From assembly GCF_007752135.1 (NCBI RefSeq), contig NZ_CP036298.1, positions 5,642,859 to 5,706,858 of the forward strand: a stretch of DNA of 64,000 bases. The letters run 5' to 3'. The notes beneath the pieces were generated by a model that made no database searches, was not told the DNA's origin, and saw only the letters and a list, made by a program, of their open reading frames with translations. Position 1 is the stretch's first letter, and every line of letters starts with the position of its first letter. This document shows, in pieces, positions 44,001-52,808 of the stretch. The translations under genes and the position numbers were made by a program. This stretch comes from Aureliella helgolandensis (GTDB lineage Bacteria; Planctomycetota; Planctomycetia; Pirellulales; Pirellulaceae).

Positions 44001-45662
44001 ACGCAAGAGAGACCAGTCGACAGTATTCTGCGAAGGCAATCGTTGGACCGTGCCATCGCGATTCTGGGTCAAAGCGATTGTCGCAGCTTTAGCTGCGTCT
44101 GCTGCCGCTCGAGCCGGTTCCACTAAAGGCCTATCCGCCAAAGTCGCATCTCGTCGTGTCACTCGGATCGACGCTGGCGTTCCCCCGTTGATCACGATCT
44201 CTTTCTCGGAGAGTGTAAATTCCGAGGCATCGACGCCTTCAATGAGAATGGTCCAGCGACCTTCGCTCAGTCGGAGCTTGTTGCCAACTTCGCGAGTTAA
44301 GCTTAGATCCTCGCGCTGGCCATCTTTGACGGCCACGACTTGGATTTTGGCGTTGGGATCATCGCAGTCCACAATCAGCTCACCACCACCGGGCAGATTC
44401 AACTTCAGCATGACTCCCGCCGCGATCAACAGCGGAATCAGGATTGCCGCAGCTACGCCGATTAAGACGCGAGGCGGAAACTTGCTGCGTTCGGCTTTGG
44501 TTTCACTGGGACTGACAGCGTGCTTGGTAGGCTGCTTCTGTGGTGGAGCATAGCCGGGCAGGATTGCTCTTACTTCTTCGGGGCTAGCCCACTGAGAAAT
44601 TGCCTCAGCCAGTTCGCCAGCCGATTGAAGGCGCTCGTCAGGTGACTTGGCCAAGCACTTTGCAATGATATCCGCTAGTGGCTTGGGTACATCAGGCAGA
44701 CGCTTGCGCAAGTTGGGTAGGGGCTCATGTAGAATGCGCGAGGCCTTGGCGATGAAGCTCTCGCCTGGTTGACTTCGATACACAGGACTGCCGACCAACA
44801 GTGAAAACAGAGTGACGCCCAGAGCATAAACGTCGGCACGAGCGTCGACATCGCGACTACTACGAAGCTGCTCCGGGGACATATAGTCCGGAGTTCCCAG
44901 AATCTGTCCACCCCGCGTGAGGTCCGTTGCTTCATGCTCGGACGCATCGTCCTGTGCTCCCAAGCGCGCTAGGCCCAAGTCGAGTACGCGCACGACGCCT
45001 TCATCGTCTAGCATCAAATTGCCTGGCTTAATATCGCGGTGCGTAATCTTTTGATTGTGAGCATACTGAAGGCCCAAGGCGGCTTGCCGCACTAGCTCAC
45101 AAGCTGCCCCGACCGAAATCGTCTTACCCTCTGACCTTAACCGCTTCTGTACTTCCGCAAGTGATTCACCCTCGACATAGTCCATGACCAGGTAAGGCAC
45201 ATCGCCTTGGAAGTCCGCATCATGGGCTGCGATTATGTTGGGGTGCTTGAGCGCTCCGATGGCCTGCACTTCGCGTCGAAAACGAGCTCGAATTTCTGGC
45301 GTCAGTCCCGAGTGGCTGTGGATGACTTTCAGAGCCTGGATCTTGCCTAGTTGCCGATGTTTGGCCCGATAAACCGTTCCCATACCGCCACGGCCAACCT
45401 CGTCCAGCAGTTCATAGGCACCAAGCTCGGGAAGCGGCTCTTGGATCGCGGCTAGCTTACGAATCGTCTCCAGGTTGGTGAGTTTCTCAATCAGTTGGTT
45501 CGCCTTGGAGTCAAGTTCGCACTTAATTGTGTTGTGCACCGCGTCTCGGACAACCTGGTCAATTTCCACCAGGGTCGGATCCGCTTCGGCTTTCTCCGTA
45601 TCGAGGTCGTGCTGGGTCAACCGACTTTTTTGATCGATGGGTAATGGGTTGTTTGGATCCAT
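41085..45662 (-). CDS. Giant Ser/Thr protein kinase with beta-propeller and LRR regions
   Basis: This is a 1525-aa membrane-spanning kinase. The kinase domain starts at about residue 83 with GRGGMGTVY (90-98), catalytic Lys112 (ALKVI), the HRDIKPGNLML catalytic loop and a DLG in place of the usual DFG. The domain ends at about 345. A single membrane helix at about 405-425 places the long C-terminal part outside the cytoplasm. That part holds many WD40/propeller-like strands (W-x-x-x-G-x-x-L and similar, about 570-1330) and then a short leucine-rich repeat array (LQSLDLSKTRL, LTALSLQSMQL, LLHLDLSNSPF, LQTLNLANTNV). It follows the ECF sigma factor by 81 bp, the usual planctomycete sigma-kinase pairing. 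It probably senses an extracytoplasmic signal and modulates the sigma factor. Confidence 0.92.
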   Translation of the reverse strand: MDPNNPLPIDQKSRLTQHDLDTEKAEADPTLVEIDQVVRDAVHNTIKCELDSKANQLIEKLTNLETIRKLAAIQEPLPELGAYELLDEVGRGGMGTVYRAKHRQLGKIQALKVIHSHSGLTPEIRARFRREVQAIGALKHPNIIAAHDADFQGDVPYLVMDYVEGESLAEVQKRLRSEGKTISVGAACELVRQAALGLQYAHNQKITHRDIKPGNLMLDDEGVVRVLDLGLARLGAQDDASEHEATDLTRGGQILGTPDYMSPEQLRSSRDVDARADVYALGVTLFSLLVGSPVYRSQPGESFIAKASRILHEPLPNLRKRLPDVPKPLADIIAKCLAKSPDERLQSAGELAEAISQWASPEEVRAILPGYAPPQKQPTKHAVSPSETKAERSKFPPRVLIGVAAAILIPLLIAAGVMLKLNLPGGGELIVDCDDPNAKIQVVAVKDGQREDLSLTREVGNKLRLSEGRWTILIEGVDASEFTLSEKEIVINGGTPASIRVTRRDATLADRPLVEPARAAADAAKAATIALTQNRDGTVQRLPSQNTVDWSLLRSTGHFSGLLPSPAEHSKLWNWQIRPWLPPLTQHAHGLTENRIAIDPAGKYYAVISQYDCKIMELSSGVVTHTIASPQDSRWCGVALTAGCQRVALLSENGGYVEIRDARNRIVAQWDASDLIDGSSSHGAISWTTAGDQLVVWDNHKANVVDVAGNVQASIEFEAAAGPEQDPSNPRMPVQRAVACDPDSGQVAFGCTDGRVRIWNTESDTLRLLPSEREDESLRAVRWSPNGSFLGALRTRQWADGVALEIWSRDGLLKSTINEDQFNSVQQPASEFAWSPNGRALVLGSGKVVDHYGNLQRELDLLGEEREHGSPRITSVWVPAWSDDDAEGSQRIDFVASGDTYGLQCGRLQSFTPTGQSLPSAQFRNALQPQELSWIEETGELAAVFSYPDSSELRTWTIDGKPQSTVSIPRFVTGKIQSRGGKLLCRSGREFTLLDRKGSELGVHAFDENFELGQWECSNAGDWTAYFGKATDTGVVRLMDNSGESVIELQLPESIANTGFNTSSGYLFWSPDDKYLAATLLLEDATQRVFVWETASRGSLPFVTVELTDDQTPHLQWSPESQWLAVVPGTVDAENGTNLRFLHVASREVKEIATGQDYFPAWHSPEWFDESSIRVGGVALNMPVEPDGEIQVRDLGFTLQNAQAAVNMKELGKVLLVKSNAQRQTFEVWKDGTLQSASPAPPIAASDFRKNTEGTKAVFFTGNPYDAFVQVDLSTGTVDYLGMSLDNGSTVELTADGSLLNPNSDVDNYLGYTLRYPGGAEVTVTRSEFEKRQQATAPQAALNWILDIGGAVQVQGNDAWLSNRDIADNLAALSPSRIVNIDLTGCMLTNESLAQLVHFENLQSLDLSKTRLASLEFLPKLDQLTALSLQSMQLKTLGTLQHVDSLLHLDLSNSPFDSSIATTLVSASNLQTLNLANTNVDRFLLNDLAELSNLTTLDVQQSKILPAEIASFSQSHPAISVSSSP

Positions 45663-45743
45663 GGTATTCTGCAGGGGGGGAGTCGCTGAGGCCAGAATGG
45701 ATGGCGATGACAGTACAAACTCGCAGGCGTTACGCGAGTCCGC

Positions 45744-46430
45744 CTAACTTTCGAGAGTTTCTTCAACTGCCTGGGATTCTGGGACTGCCAGGAGCCCTTG
45801 CGGCGTTTCCGCGTCTAGCACGCCCTCCAACTCGTTCCTCAAGCGTTTGCGAACGCGATGGGCCGCTTGCCGCACGGCATTGGCGTTCATGTTCAGTCGC
45901 TTGGCCACCGTTGGCCCGTCGATCTCTTGCACACTGAATAGCTCAAATGCTTGCCAAACGTTGGGATCAAAATCCGGTCGAATGGATTCCAGGATGTTGT
46001 TGACCAGCTGATTTCGAAAAGCGGTTGCGGATGCTTCAGCATCTTCGTCAGAATGGATTTCTCCCAAAATACGCTGATAGTCCTCACCGCCGGGTGATCC
46101 TGGTTTGGCCAAGTAGCGTTCGCAGTGCGTAGCGATTTCGCGGCGAACGATCGTAAATGCCCAGTGCCGAAGCCGCATGGCCTTGCCATCACGTTCAAAC
46201 TGGGCAATGTAGCGATACATCTTAACCAAGACAGCTTGCACGACTTCTTCGCAATCTTCGTGCTTCAGATTTCTACCTTTGCAAAATTGGTAGATCGTCC
46301 TTCCCCAAATCTGAGCCAATTGGCTCCAAGCGCGGTCGCTTCCCCGGCGCAGCGCCGACACCAAACTGAGCGGCGTATCGTCGCCCGCCGATTGATATTC
46401 GGAAAAGTCGCGTGTCTCAGAACTATTCAT
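45744..46430 (-). CDS. ECF-type RNA polymerase sigma factor
   Basis: This is a 228-aa sigma factor. The ATG at 46430 is chosen; the frame also has an upstream TTG at 46481 without a ribosome-binding site. Region 2 is recognisable (AWSQLAQIWGRTIYQFCKGRNLKHEDCEEVVQAVLVKMY, with the aromatic and acidic residues of the -10 recognition helix), and region 4 ends in VAKRLNMNANAVRQAAHRVRKRLRNEL, a helix-turn-helix. It is encoded just upstream of the giant kinase on the same strand and probably is its regulatory target. No anti-sigma factor is adjacent. It could also be the partner missing from the anti-sigma-like gene at 37459, but that is speculation. Confidence 0.9.
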   Translation of the reverse strand: MNSSETRDFSEYQSAGDDTPLSLVSALRRGSDRAWSQLAQIWGRTIYQFCKGRNLKHEDCEEVVQAVLVKMYRYIAQFERDGKAMRLRHWAFTIVRREIATHCERYLAKPGSPGGEDYQRILGEIHSDEDAEASATAFRNQLVNNILESIRPDFDPNVWQAFELFSVQEIDGPTVAKRLNMNANAVRQAAHRVRKRLRNELEGVLDAETPQGLLAVPESQAVEETLES

Positions 46431-46691
46431 GCGAAAGTTAGGCCTCAAAACATGCCGTGAAGTGCCGCCAAGAACGCTCAATTGTACTCAAAAGTCGGCT
46501 CCCAAACGCCCTTCAAGCGGGGCTGACATCTCAAAGTTTTCTTCGCCAAGTTTTCGATTTGCGGTTTTGTATGCGTAACACACCTGGGTTTGAGACTACA
46601 GAAAACTGAGCAACAGGCAGCGTGCCTACCGTTCATCCAAGTTGCGTCTCACGTTGAGTCGCAGCAGTCTCTGCGTACATGAGGTAATGCT

Positions 46692-47465
46692 ATGCAACGT
46701 TTCACACACTTCGTCCTGGGAGCCTCGTGCATGATTGCCGGGATCCTTTCTCAGAGCTCCCAAGCCACCGCACATGATTTTACTTGGGACAATCTGGCCT
46801 TGGCCAGCATCAAGCTCGACAAGAACTATGACGTGGATGCCAACGTCGAGTGGTACATGGAAAACTATCGAGAGGCCACTTGGAATCTAGCTCGCAACGA
46901 CGAGTTCTTAATGCACGAGAAGAAGGAGGAAACACGCAAAATCTTCCAGAATCGAATTGACCAGTTCGATGTCGAGCAAACGTTCACTCTGCGCGCAAAT
47001 ATGGAAATCGGTGACTACGACTTCTCCAACCAGGAGTTCCCAAGAGACCATAATGGACCGGATTCCTATTGGTACAAATCTTCGTCGAAGTACTCAGAAT
47101 CGATTCCTTCGACCCTCAAGTTGTTCATGAAGAACTATGACTTTCTACACGGCGTACCCATGGAGCCTGCCGCGGCGCGAGCGTTCATTCAGTCCAGAAA
47201 GAATCGCACTGGCTACGTTGACCGTAGCGTCTACGCCATTGTTGAATTCCGAGTTGTCAAGCTGAAGGAGGAAGGTGAACTGTTGGCAGAGGCTCTGAAA
47301 GTCACTTACTACCGCGACTCGGCGAGACGTCAGCCGCTCGGGCCGACGCTGGTATGGGAGCCTAAGTCAGCTACTTCGAACGACCAGGCCGCGCCATCCG
47401 CGAGTGAAACAGCCGATCGCGACGTGGAGGGAAACGCAGACCTAAGCGTTGTGGGTAGTAGGTAG
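46692..47465 (+). CDS. Exported protein of unknown function
   Basis: This is a 257-aa secreted protein with a good signal peptide (GILSQSSQATA-H). The mature part is charged and aromatic-rich, with alternating strand-like segments (FTLRANMEIGDYDF, YAIVEFRVVKLKEEGEL). No family is recognised. A Ser/Thr/Asp-rich C-terminal tail follows about residue 225. It is divergent from the sigma-kinase pair with a 261-bp gap, the last gene before the repeat and the accessory island. Confidence 0.75.
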   Translation: MQRFTHFVLGASCMIAGILSQSSQATAHDFTWDNLALASIKLDKNYDVDANVEWYMENYREATWNLARNDEFLMHEKKEETRKIFQNRIDQFDVEQTFTLRANMEIGDYDFSNQEFPRDHNGPDSYWYKSSSKYSESIPSTLKLFMKNYDFLHGVPMEPAAARAFIQSRKNRTGYVDRSVYAIVEFRVVKLKEEGELLAEALKVTYYRDSARRQPLGPTLVWEPKSATSNDQAAPSASETADRDVEGNADLSVVGSR

Positions 47466-47983
47466 TCACTCGGCCAGTGCGATTGAGCCCCTCGGGAATC
47501 GAGCAACAAAGCCTTAGCATTTTGGGTAGGTTGGCACGATTCTGAGGCGGCGGAAGGCAAGTGCGCACCGCAGCGGCTTCATCGCCTTTCACCGTGCGGG
47601 GCCAAGGGCGCAAGCGCCTCAGCGGGCGAGCCCCGACGGATGAAAGACGACGAAGCCTTAGCGAATTGAACAGGCGCAGATATTCGATTGTGCCAAAGGT
47701 GACATATTCCTAATAGCGTGCTATGGAATCAGTAAATCGCTGTTTCTCAGTGCCCTAGCTCGAGTAGATGAATTCAGGCCTTTTAACTCAGGACAGCTTC
47801 CTGACCTAAGAGGCCGGTGGTCTTGAAAGTGTTTTCAATACAGTGTCGACCTGTGGAGCAATTCAGTGGACGCTCTTGATTCTTGTCGCCTGGCCGGGTG
47901 GTGGACTGACTCTTCGGAGACAGCCCATAGCCCGACCAAGGTGGCGGGCAGATCGATTGGTGCCTCACGCAGGAGAAACTGCC
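47466..47983. other. Gene-free gap containing a structured repeat
   Basis: This gap carries the inverted-repeat element described at 47509-47662. The remainder (47663-47983) shows no supported gene. The frame upstream of the DUF932 start is open in part, but the ribosome-binding site places translation at 47984. Confidence 0.6.
47509..47662. repeat. MITE/REP-like element: long inverted repeat flanked by 10-bp direct repeats
   Basis: A left arm starting GGCTTCATCGCCTTTCA at 47575 and a right arm ending TGAAAGACGACGAAGCC at 47657 pair almost completely over about 28 bp, with CGGGGC/GCCCCG next to the centre and a GGCGC-AA-GCGCC hairpin at 47607-47618. The 10-mer AAGCCTTAGC occurs at both ends (47509-47518 and 47653-47662), consistent with a duplicated target or a repeat-unit border. 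No coding capacity. Confidence 0.65.
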
Positions 47984-49003
47984 ATGGCGACACTTACTAG
48001 AGCTCATAACGAGCTATTTCGACGTTCCCCTGATGAATGCTTTTCATCGTTCGACGCGTTGTACGCAAAATGTGCGGACGATCATATCGCCTCGGACGAC
48101 CTTTGGTGTCGACCACAGGAAGTTGTCATTACGCACGACTTGACTGTTTGTGTCGATGGCTCGGACGAATTCCGGTTAACCGACTGGTCGTTTTCACAAC
48201 TCTGCCGCATGGCGAGTGTGAGTCGCGATACGATCAATCGACTTTCACGGAAGACGGCCAGCAAAGCTTTTGAAGAAACCTTGCCGAATGCGGACAAGCC
48301 TCTTCAACTGCTGACCACGGGCGAGGACGTTCGGTCGATTCACGGAGCTGCTTACACGCGGTTGTGGAATATCGAATTGCTGGATCTCGTAAAAGAGTTT
48401 GCTTCGGACTTCTCGCCTCCACAAGTTGCGATGAACAGCCAAAGTACTGGGCTTTACTGCGGTGAGCAGGATATGTTCGCGTTCCTGATTGACCCAACCG
48501 GTTGGGCAGAGATCGAAGGCGAAGCGTTCGCCCCAGGTTTCTTCCTATGGAATTCAGAAGTTGGACGCCGCACATTGGGCATCCAAACCTTCTGGTTTCA
48601 GCGAGTCTGTCAGAACCACATTGTGTGGGACGCTGTCGAAGTGGCTGAGTTCACTCGCAAGCATACCGCCAATGTGCGCGATGGACTGGATGACATTCGA
48701 CGCATCATCGACAACCTAGTCGCCAAACGCGATGCGCGCCGCGATGGATTCGTCGATTGCATGAAGAAAGCCATGCACGAACGGTTGGGCAGTGATGCCG
48801 ACGAAGTGATCAAGCTTCTGACGCAGCACGGTATTCCGCGGGCCATCGTCAAAGACGCTATGGAACTCGCTCGCGAGCAGGGCGGCTTTACGATCTTCTC
48901 AGTCGTCGACGCGCTCACCAAACTTTCTCAGTCGGTGCAGTTGGCTGGCGATCGAGCGGCGCTCGACACGAAAATTGGCAGCCTACTTGCCCTGGCGGTG
49001 TGA
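47984..49003 (+). CDS. DUF932-family protein
   Basis: This is a 339-aa protein. AGGAG sits 9 bases before the ATG at 47984, which fixes the start. The sequence matches the DUF932 (phage/plasmid-like) pattern: TDWSFSQLCRMASVSRDTINRL near residue 70, RSIHGAAYTRLWNIELLD near 120, and a central GWAEIEGEAFAPGFFLWNSEVGRRTLGIQTFWFQRVCQN. Family members are common on plasmids, phages and integrative elements; the function is unknown. It is the first of three closely spaced plus-strand genes at the start of the accessory island. Confidence 0.85.
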   Translation: MATLTRAHNELFRRSPDECFSSFDALYAKCADDHIASDDLWCRPQEVVITHDLTVCVDGSDEFRLTDWSFSQLCRMASVSRDTINRLSRKTASKAFEETLPNADKPLQLLTTGEDVRSIHGAAYTRLWNIELLDLVKEFASDFSPPQVAMNSQSTGLYCGEQDMFAFLIDPTGWAEIEGEAFAPGFFLWNSEVGRRTLGIQTFWFQRVCQNHIVWDAVEVAEFTRKHTANVRDGLDDIRRIIDNLVAKRDARRDGFVDCMKKAMHERLGSDADEVIKLLTQHGIPRAIVKDAMELAREQGGFTIFSVVDALTKLSQSVQLAGDRAALDTKIGSLLALAV

Positions 49004-49005
49004 TA

Positions 49006-49404
49006 ATGGATCCACAAGCAACCTGGGACTCGCTAATTCAAGCTTGGAGCAAGCGGCACTGGGATGAAGTTTCCGAGTTGAGCGAATCGCTGCTGGCTTG
49101 GCTGGCCAAAGGTGGCTTTCCACCTGAGACCAACTACCCCAAAGAACTCGGCGCTGACTGGGACGCGGCCGTCGCCTTGGCCGCTTGCGGCTTTGCATTA
49201 TGCCGTAGCCGTCAAGTGCTAGAAAACGAGCACGGTATTCCTGCCGATGTTCCCTTCAGCTTGGTTTGTGCCAAATGCCTGTATGAAGGCCCCAAGTCTT
49301 TCGACAAAGCCACGCAAAAGGGCTGGTCTCGCATCGAGTACTACCCAGCCGGCAAAGGCGAAAACTTTCTTGGGATCTGCTCTGTCTGCCGCGCAAGCGA
49401 ATGA
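49006..49404 (+). CDS. Small protein with paired CxxC motifs, partner of the DUF932 gene
   Basis: This is a 132-aa protein beginning 2 bp after the DUF932 stop (a GTG at 49000 overlapping the stop is an alternative start). The C-terminal half has CAKCLYEG and, near the end, CSVC, a possible zinc ribbon. The N-terminal half is helical and Trp-rich. No named family is recognised. Close coupling with the DUF932 gene suggests a shared function. Confidence 0.7.
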   Translation: MDPQATWDSLIQAWSKRHWDEVSELSESLLAWLAKGGFPPETNYPKELGADWDAAVALAACGFALCRSRQVLENEHGIPADVPFSLVCAKCLYEGPKSFDKATQKGWSRIEYYPAGKGENFLGICSVCRASE

Positions 49405-49487
49405 CATCTTGCTGATTTCTGTTCTTCTCGTTGGTTGTCTTATGTGAGATAGCCAGATTCTATCTGTTACCTGAAGGAGGTGCCTCT

Positions 49488-49757
49488 ATGGCTACCAAAC
49501 AAGTTGTTCGTCCTGTTCACGAAGTTCGACTAGGCCGCATCAAAGCAGCCATTTGGGAGAATGAAACGCAAAATGGCTCGCGTCACAACGTCACCATTTC
49601 GCGGCTGTATCGCGACGGTGAGAAGTGGAAGGATTCGGCTTCGTTCGGTCGTGATGACTTGCCACTCGTGGCCAAAGTCGTCGACCAAGCTCATTCTTGG
49701 ATCTTCGAAAACTCAGGCGGCAACGCCAGTTTCGATCCCGAAAAGATGAGCGACTAA
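49488..49757 (+). CDS. Small PC4/YdbC-like protein
   Basis: This is an 89-aa protein; AAGGAGG lies 8 bases before the ATG at 49488, a strong site by the standard of this window. The sequence runs RLGRIKAAIWENETQNGSRHNVTISRLYRDGEKWKDSASF, a curved-sheet pattern like the ssDNA-binding PC4 (transcriptional coactivator p15) fold, followed by a helix (LPLVAKVVDQAHSWIF). I judge a nucleic-acid-binding role likely by family resemblance only. It is the third gene of the DUF932 group. Confidence 0.7.
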   Translation: MATKQVVRPVHEVRLGRIKAAIWENETQNGSRHNVTISRLYRDGEKWKDSASFGRDDLPLVAKVVDQAHSWIFENSGGNASFDPEKMSD

Positions 49758-50874
49758 GTTATGGAGCTCACGGGCGCTCCAACGACTTTTCTTTAGCCCG
49801 CCAATATCGAAGGATTCAATCATGAATCTGTACCCGAGTAGGTTTTTGGAAGGTTTACCATAACCACCGATCGCCTCTCACATTCTCGCCTGTTCTCTAC
49901 AGCTTACCGACCTGAGTAGTCCTATTTCGCATTCTTGCTCGATTGAAACCATCGAGGAAGCGATGCGTGGCAATTGGTTTTAAATTGGCAACAAGCTTAG
50001 ACACCCAAGGATCTCTCGAGCCCCAACGTCCTCATTCAGACGGCATTGGTGGCCCGCGCGATCGGCGGGGAATAGTGGGCTTTTGGCATTCCTGGCAGTG
50101 TGAGCCGTTCCCCCCACTGTAATAATAATGAACGTGGTTGAAACTGCTTGGCCAGTTGCGTGCAGGTTTCATCGACCCTCACAGGTTGTTTGTACACGCA
50201 TCGCTTCCGGTCAGATCGATCACCAATGCTTCCAGCAGTATATGAACGAGCCGCAAGTTCTATGGGTCTACCATTTCGCATTCAGTTGGATTCTCTCGAT
50301 AGCTGTAGCCGGTGCCTTGCTTGGGCAATTAGTCCTATTTCGCGAACTACTGACTCGGGTTGAGGGCTAGTTTCCCACGGTCGCCCGACGTTGTTCCAGT
50401 TCGCAGCACAGGGATTCCCGGCTATGCCAACCATGCCGAAAAACTCTTCGGACGAATATGTTTTAGTCGGATCAGGCAGATGCCAGCGATTCCATATCCC
50501 GCGACCGTCTGTGGACGAAAGGGCGCTGGTAAGATCGTCGCTAGAATCCGTGGATCAACTCGAAAATTCGCCAAGATTCGGCGATCAATAGTTCCTCGGA
50601 TAGTCGGAATTCGCACCGTCGATGCCTTTTCTAAGACTTTGGGTAAGATTGTAACCGTACTACCTGACCCTAACTTAACAGTGGACTTCAGTTGTTTCAC
50701 TGCCGGAAGCCCATTCTCTTAATTGAAACACTACTTGGAACAACCATGCATTGGCGCGGTACATATCGCCTGGCTCGAATGTGTTTAGTAGTCGTCGGAC
50801 ACTCGGTTCCGGATAACTGGGACACTCAATTCTGAGTGGTTACCAACGATAACTCCTCTTCCGCGAGCTAAACT
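49758..50874. other. Gene-poor stretch of 1.1 kb
   Basis: I see no convincing gene. Open frames at 50128-50370 (80 aa, with one hydrophobic segment) and 50360-50722 (120 aa, Arg/Pro/Ile-rich) lack ribosome-binding sites and recognisable domains. The sequence may be eroded DNA between modules of the island. Confidence 0.5.
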
Positions 50875-51306
50875 ATGAACCTATTTCAATGTCGACGATG
50901 TGACCAGCCAATTTCCAACGGACGCCAAATGGAGACATTGAGTATTGGATTTGAGTTCTTTCGCGACGATGGTCAGATCGAGTCGCTCGAAACGCTGTCC
51001 AAGTTTTACTGTATGAAATGTATACCCAGCAACATTGATGTCAGTTTGTCGGATTGGCGCAGAAAAGCACCAAGCTTAGAGCAGCAATCAAGCGGAGGAG
51101 ATAGCACCAGTATGTCGTTTCATTGCTGCGAATGCGGCACTCCGTTCCAAAGTCGGCAGCCAATCCTCAGCGTGGTCCTGATCCGGGAGTTTTTTGATTC
51201 AGACACGCAGGAACTTGTGCCGCTGTCCGCCGATTGGCTGTACACCTGGTGTCTCGCGTGTATTCCCGACTCAAAACGACTGCGTTTGCCAAATCTTGAG
51301 GGCTAG
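50875..51306 (+). CDS. Small protein with two zinc-ribbon-like Cys repeats
   Basis: This is a 143-aa protein. It has two similar halves: FQCRRCDQPIS...FEFFRDD...FYCMKCIPSN (Cys6-x-x-Cys9 and Cys45-x-x-Cys48) and FHCCECGTPF...IREFFDSD...WCLACIPDS. Each half is CxxC plus CxxC about 37 residues apart, a duplicated zinc-binding unit with no name known to me. It lies between the gene-poor stretch and the recombinase. It may act in DNA or protein binding within the mobile island. Confidence 0.65.
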   Translation: MNLFQCRRCDQPISNGRQMETLSIGFEFFRDDGQIESLETLSKFYCMKCIPSNIDVSLSDWRRKAPSLEQQSSGGDSTSMSFHCCECGTPFQSRQPILSVVLIREFFDSDTQELVPLSADWLYTWCLACIPDSKRLRLPNLEG

Positions 51307-51582
51307 CCGAAAAACCGTGGCTATTTCTCAAATTTGGTCAGGAGCTGTGTTTTGTCAAGCGAAATATTGCTTGGCCTTTCCATCGCAGCCACCATGTCGC
51401 ATCGATCGCCTTGACGTTCAAAGCGATTGCTCGGTTTCACCTGCAGTTGCTATGCCGCTCACCCTGCATGGCAGTTCCAAGCTCCAGAACTTAAGCGCTA
51501 TCCAATATCCGAATTTAATGCTGGACAAAGGATGTTATTCAGCGTTAAGGTTCGAGAGTACAAAAACTCACTATAGGCATTC

Positions 51583-52680
51583 TTGAGTTGCCTTGTGGGT
51601 AAAGCAACGGATAGTGTGTACGAGGAGTTGCGCGGAGGGACATTGAAACGAATTGAATGGCATGATGCAGCTTGGCAAGCCGAGCAACAAAAGCCGACCG
51701 AATCGGTGCCGGTTCCACATCAGAGTGATGGCGAATTGGTTACTGCTAATGGAAATGCCGGGACACCCAATCTCATCCAAGAAGCTGGCCCGGCGGCGAA
51801 GTTTGCTTGGGAGGAATTCATTTATGGCAAGTTGCGAAATCGGCACACGCGGGCTGCGTATGAGCGAGCGATTCGGCAATTCCTGCGTCACTGCGATCGC
51901 CAAAATAGAGATCTGCCGACAATCACGCCGATGGACGTAGGCACTTACTTGGACGGTCTTGCGTACGCGATGTCAACCAAGAAATTGCACTTGGCCGCGC
52001 TTCGACACTTCTTCGATGCACTGGTCACCAGGCATGTGGTGGTTCTTAATCCTGCCGCTTCGGTTCGCGGTGAACGACTTCACGTAATCGAAGGCAAAAC
52101 ACCGGAGATATCAATCGATCAGGCCCGCCAGTTGTTGCGCAGTATCGATGTATCCAACATCGTCGGCCTGCGTGATCGAGCGATCATCAGCATCTTGATC
52201 TACACAGCAGCCCGCGCCGGAGCTGTGGCTGGTTTGCGTTGCTGCGACTTCTACGATCTCGGGGAGCAATACTGCTTCCGCTTCCACGAGAAAGGCGGCA
52301 AGTCGCGGGAGATCCCAGTACGCCACGATCTCAGCCAAACGATCCGAGCTTACCAAACTGCGGCACAACTCAATGCTTGCGACAAAGCCAGTCCGCTGTT
52401 TCGAACCACCATTCGACGAACCAAACAACTCACAGAAAACTGGATGACTGCCGACGACATTGGGCGTATGGTTAAGCGCCGGCTCCGTGCGGCTGGCTTG
52501 CCCAGTCGCCTCTCACCCCATTCATTTCGCGTCACCACCATCACCGACCTTCTGTCTCAGGGAGTCCCACTCGAGGACGTACAGAATCTCGCCGGCCATG
52601 CTGACCCACGGACCACTCGTCTGTACGATAGGCGGCAGCGGAAAGTCACTCGCAATATCGTCGAGCGGATTTCGATCTGA
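51583..52680 (+). CDS. Tyrosine recombinase/integrase
   Basis: This is a site-specific recombinase of up to 365 aa. The first residues are uncertain: a TTG at 51583 or a GTG at 51595 could start it, and no strong site decides. Residues about 75-160 form the SAM-like core-binding domain. The catalytic domain carries the expected residues: Arg in TAARAGAVAGLR (about 210), Lys in HEKGGKSREI, His-x-x-Arg in HSFRVTT (about 313), His in GHADPRTT (about 338) and the nucleophile Tyr in RLYDRR (about 348). It is probably active and the likely mobility gene of the island; no attachment site was identified. Confidence 0.9.
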   Translation: MSCLVGKATDSVYEELRGGTLKRIEWHDAAWQAEQQKPTESVPVPHQSDGELVTANGNAGTPNLIQEAGPAAKFAWEEFIYGKLRNRHTRAAYERAIRQFLRHCDRQNRDLPTITPMDVGTYLDGLAYAMSTKKLHLAALRHFFDALVTRHVVVLNPAASVRGERLHVIEGKTPEISIDQARQLLRSIDVSNIVGLRDRAIISILIYTAARAGAVAGLRCCDFYDLGEQYCFRFHEKGGKSREIPVRHDLSQTIRAYQTAAQLNACDKASPLFRTTIRRTKQLTENWMTADDIGRMVKRRLRAAGLPSRLSPHSFRVTTITDLLSQGVPLEDVQNLAGHADPRTTRLYDRRQRKVTRNIVERISI

Positions 52681-52808
52681 GATTGGACTCTTGAATGGTG
52701 GATCGCATTCATGTGCGGCTCGTAGTCAATCGACGAGGCGGATCGACACGGCTACTCGTCGGCGTTGCCGCGCGGCGACTGATTTGTAGGAGCTGAAAAG
52801 AAACGCAG

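Noticed and set aside
50128-50722. Two short plus-strand open frames (80 and 120 codons)
   Set aside because: Overlapping frames with odd composition, no start signals and no domain; one has a hydrophobic segment but that alone is not enough.
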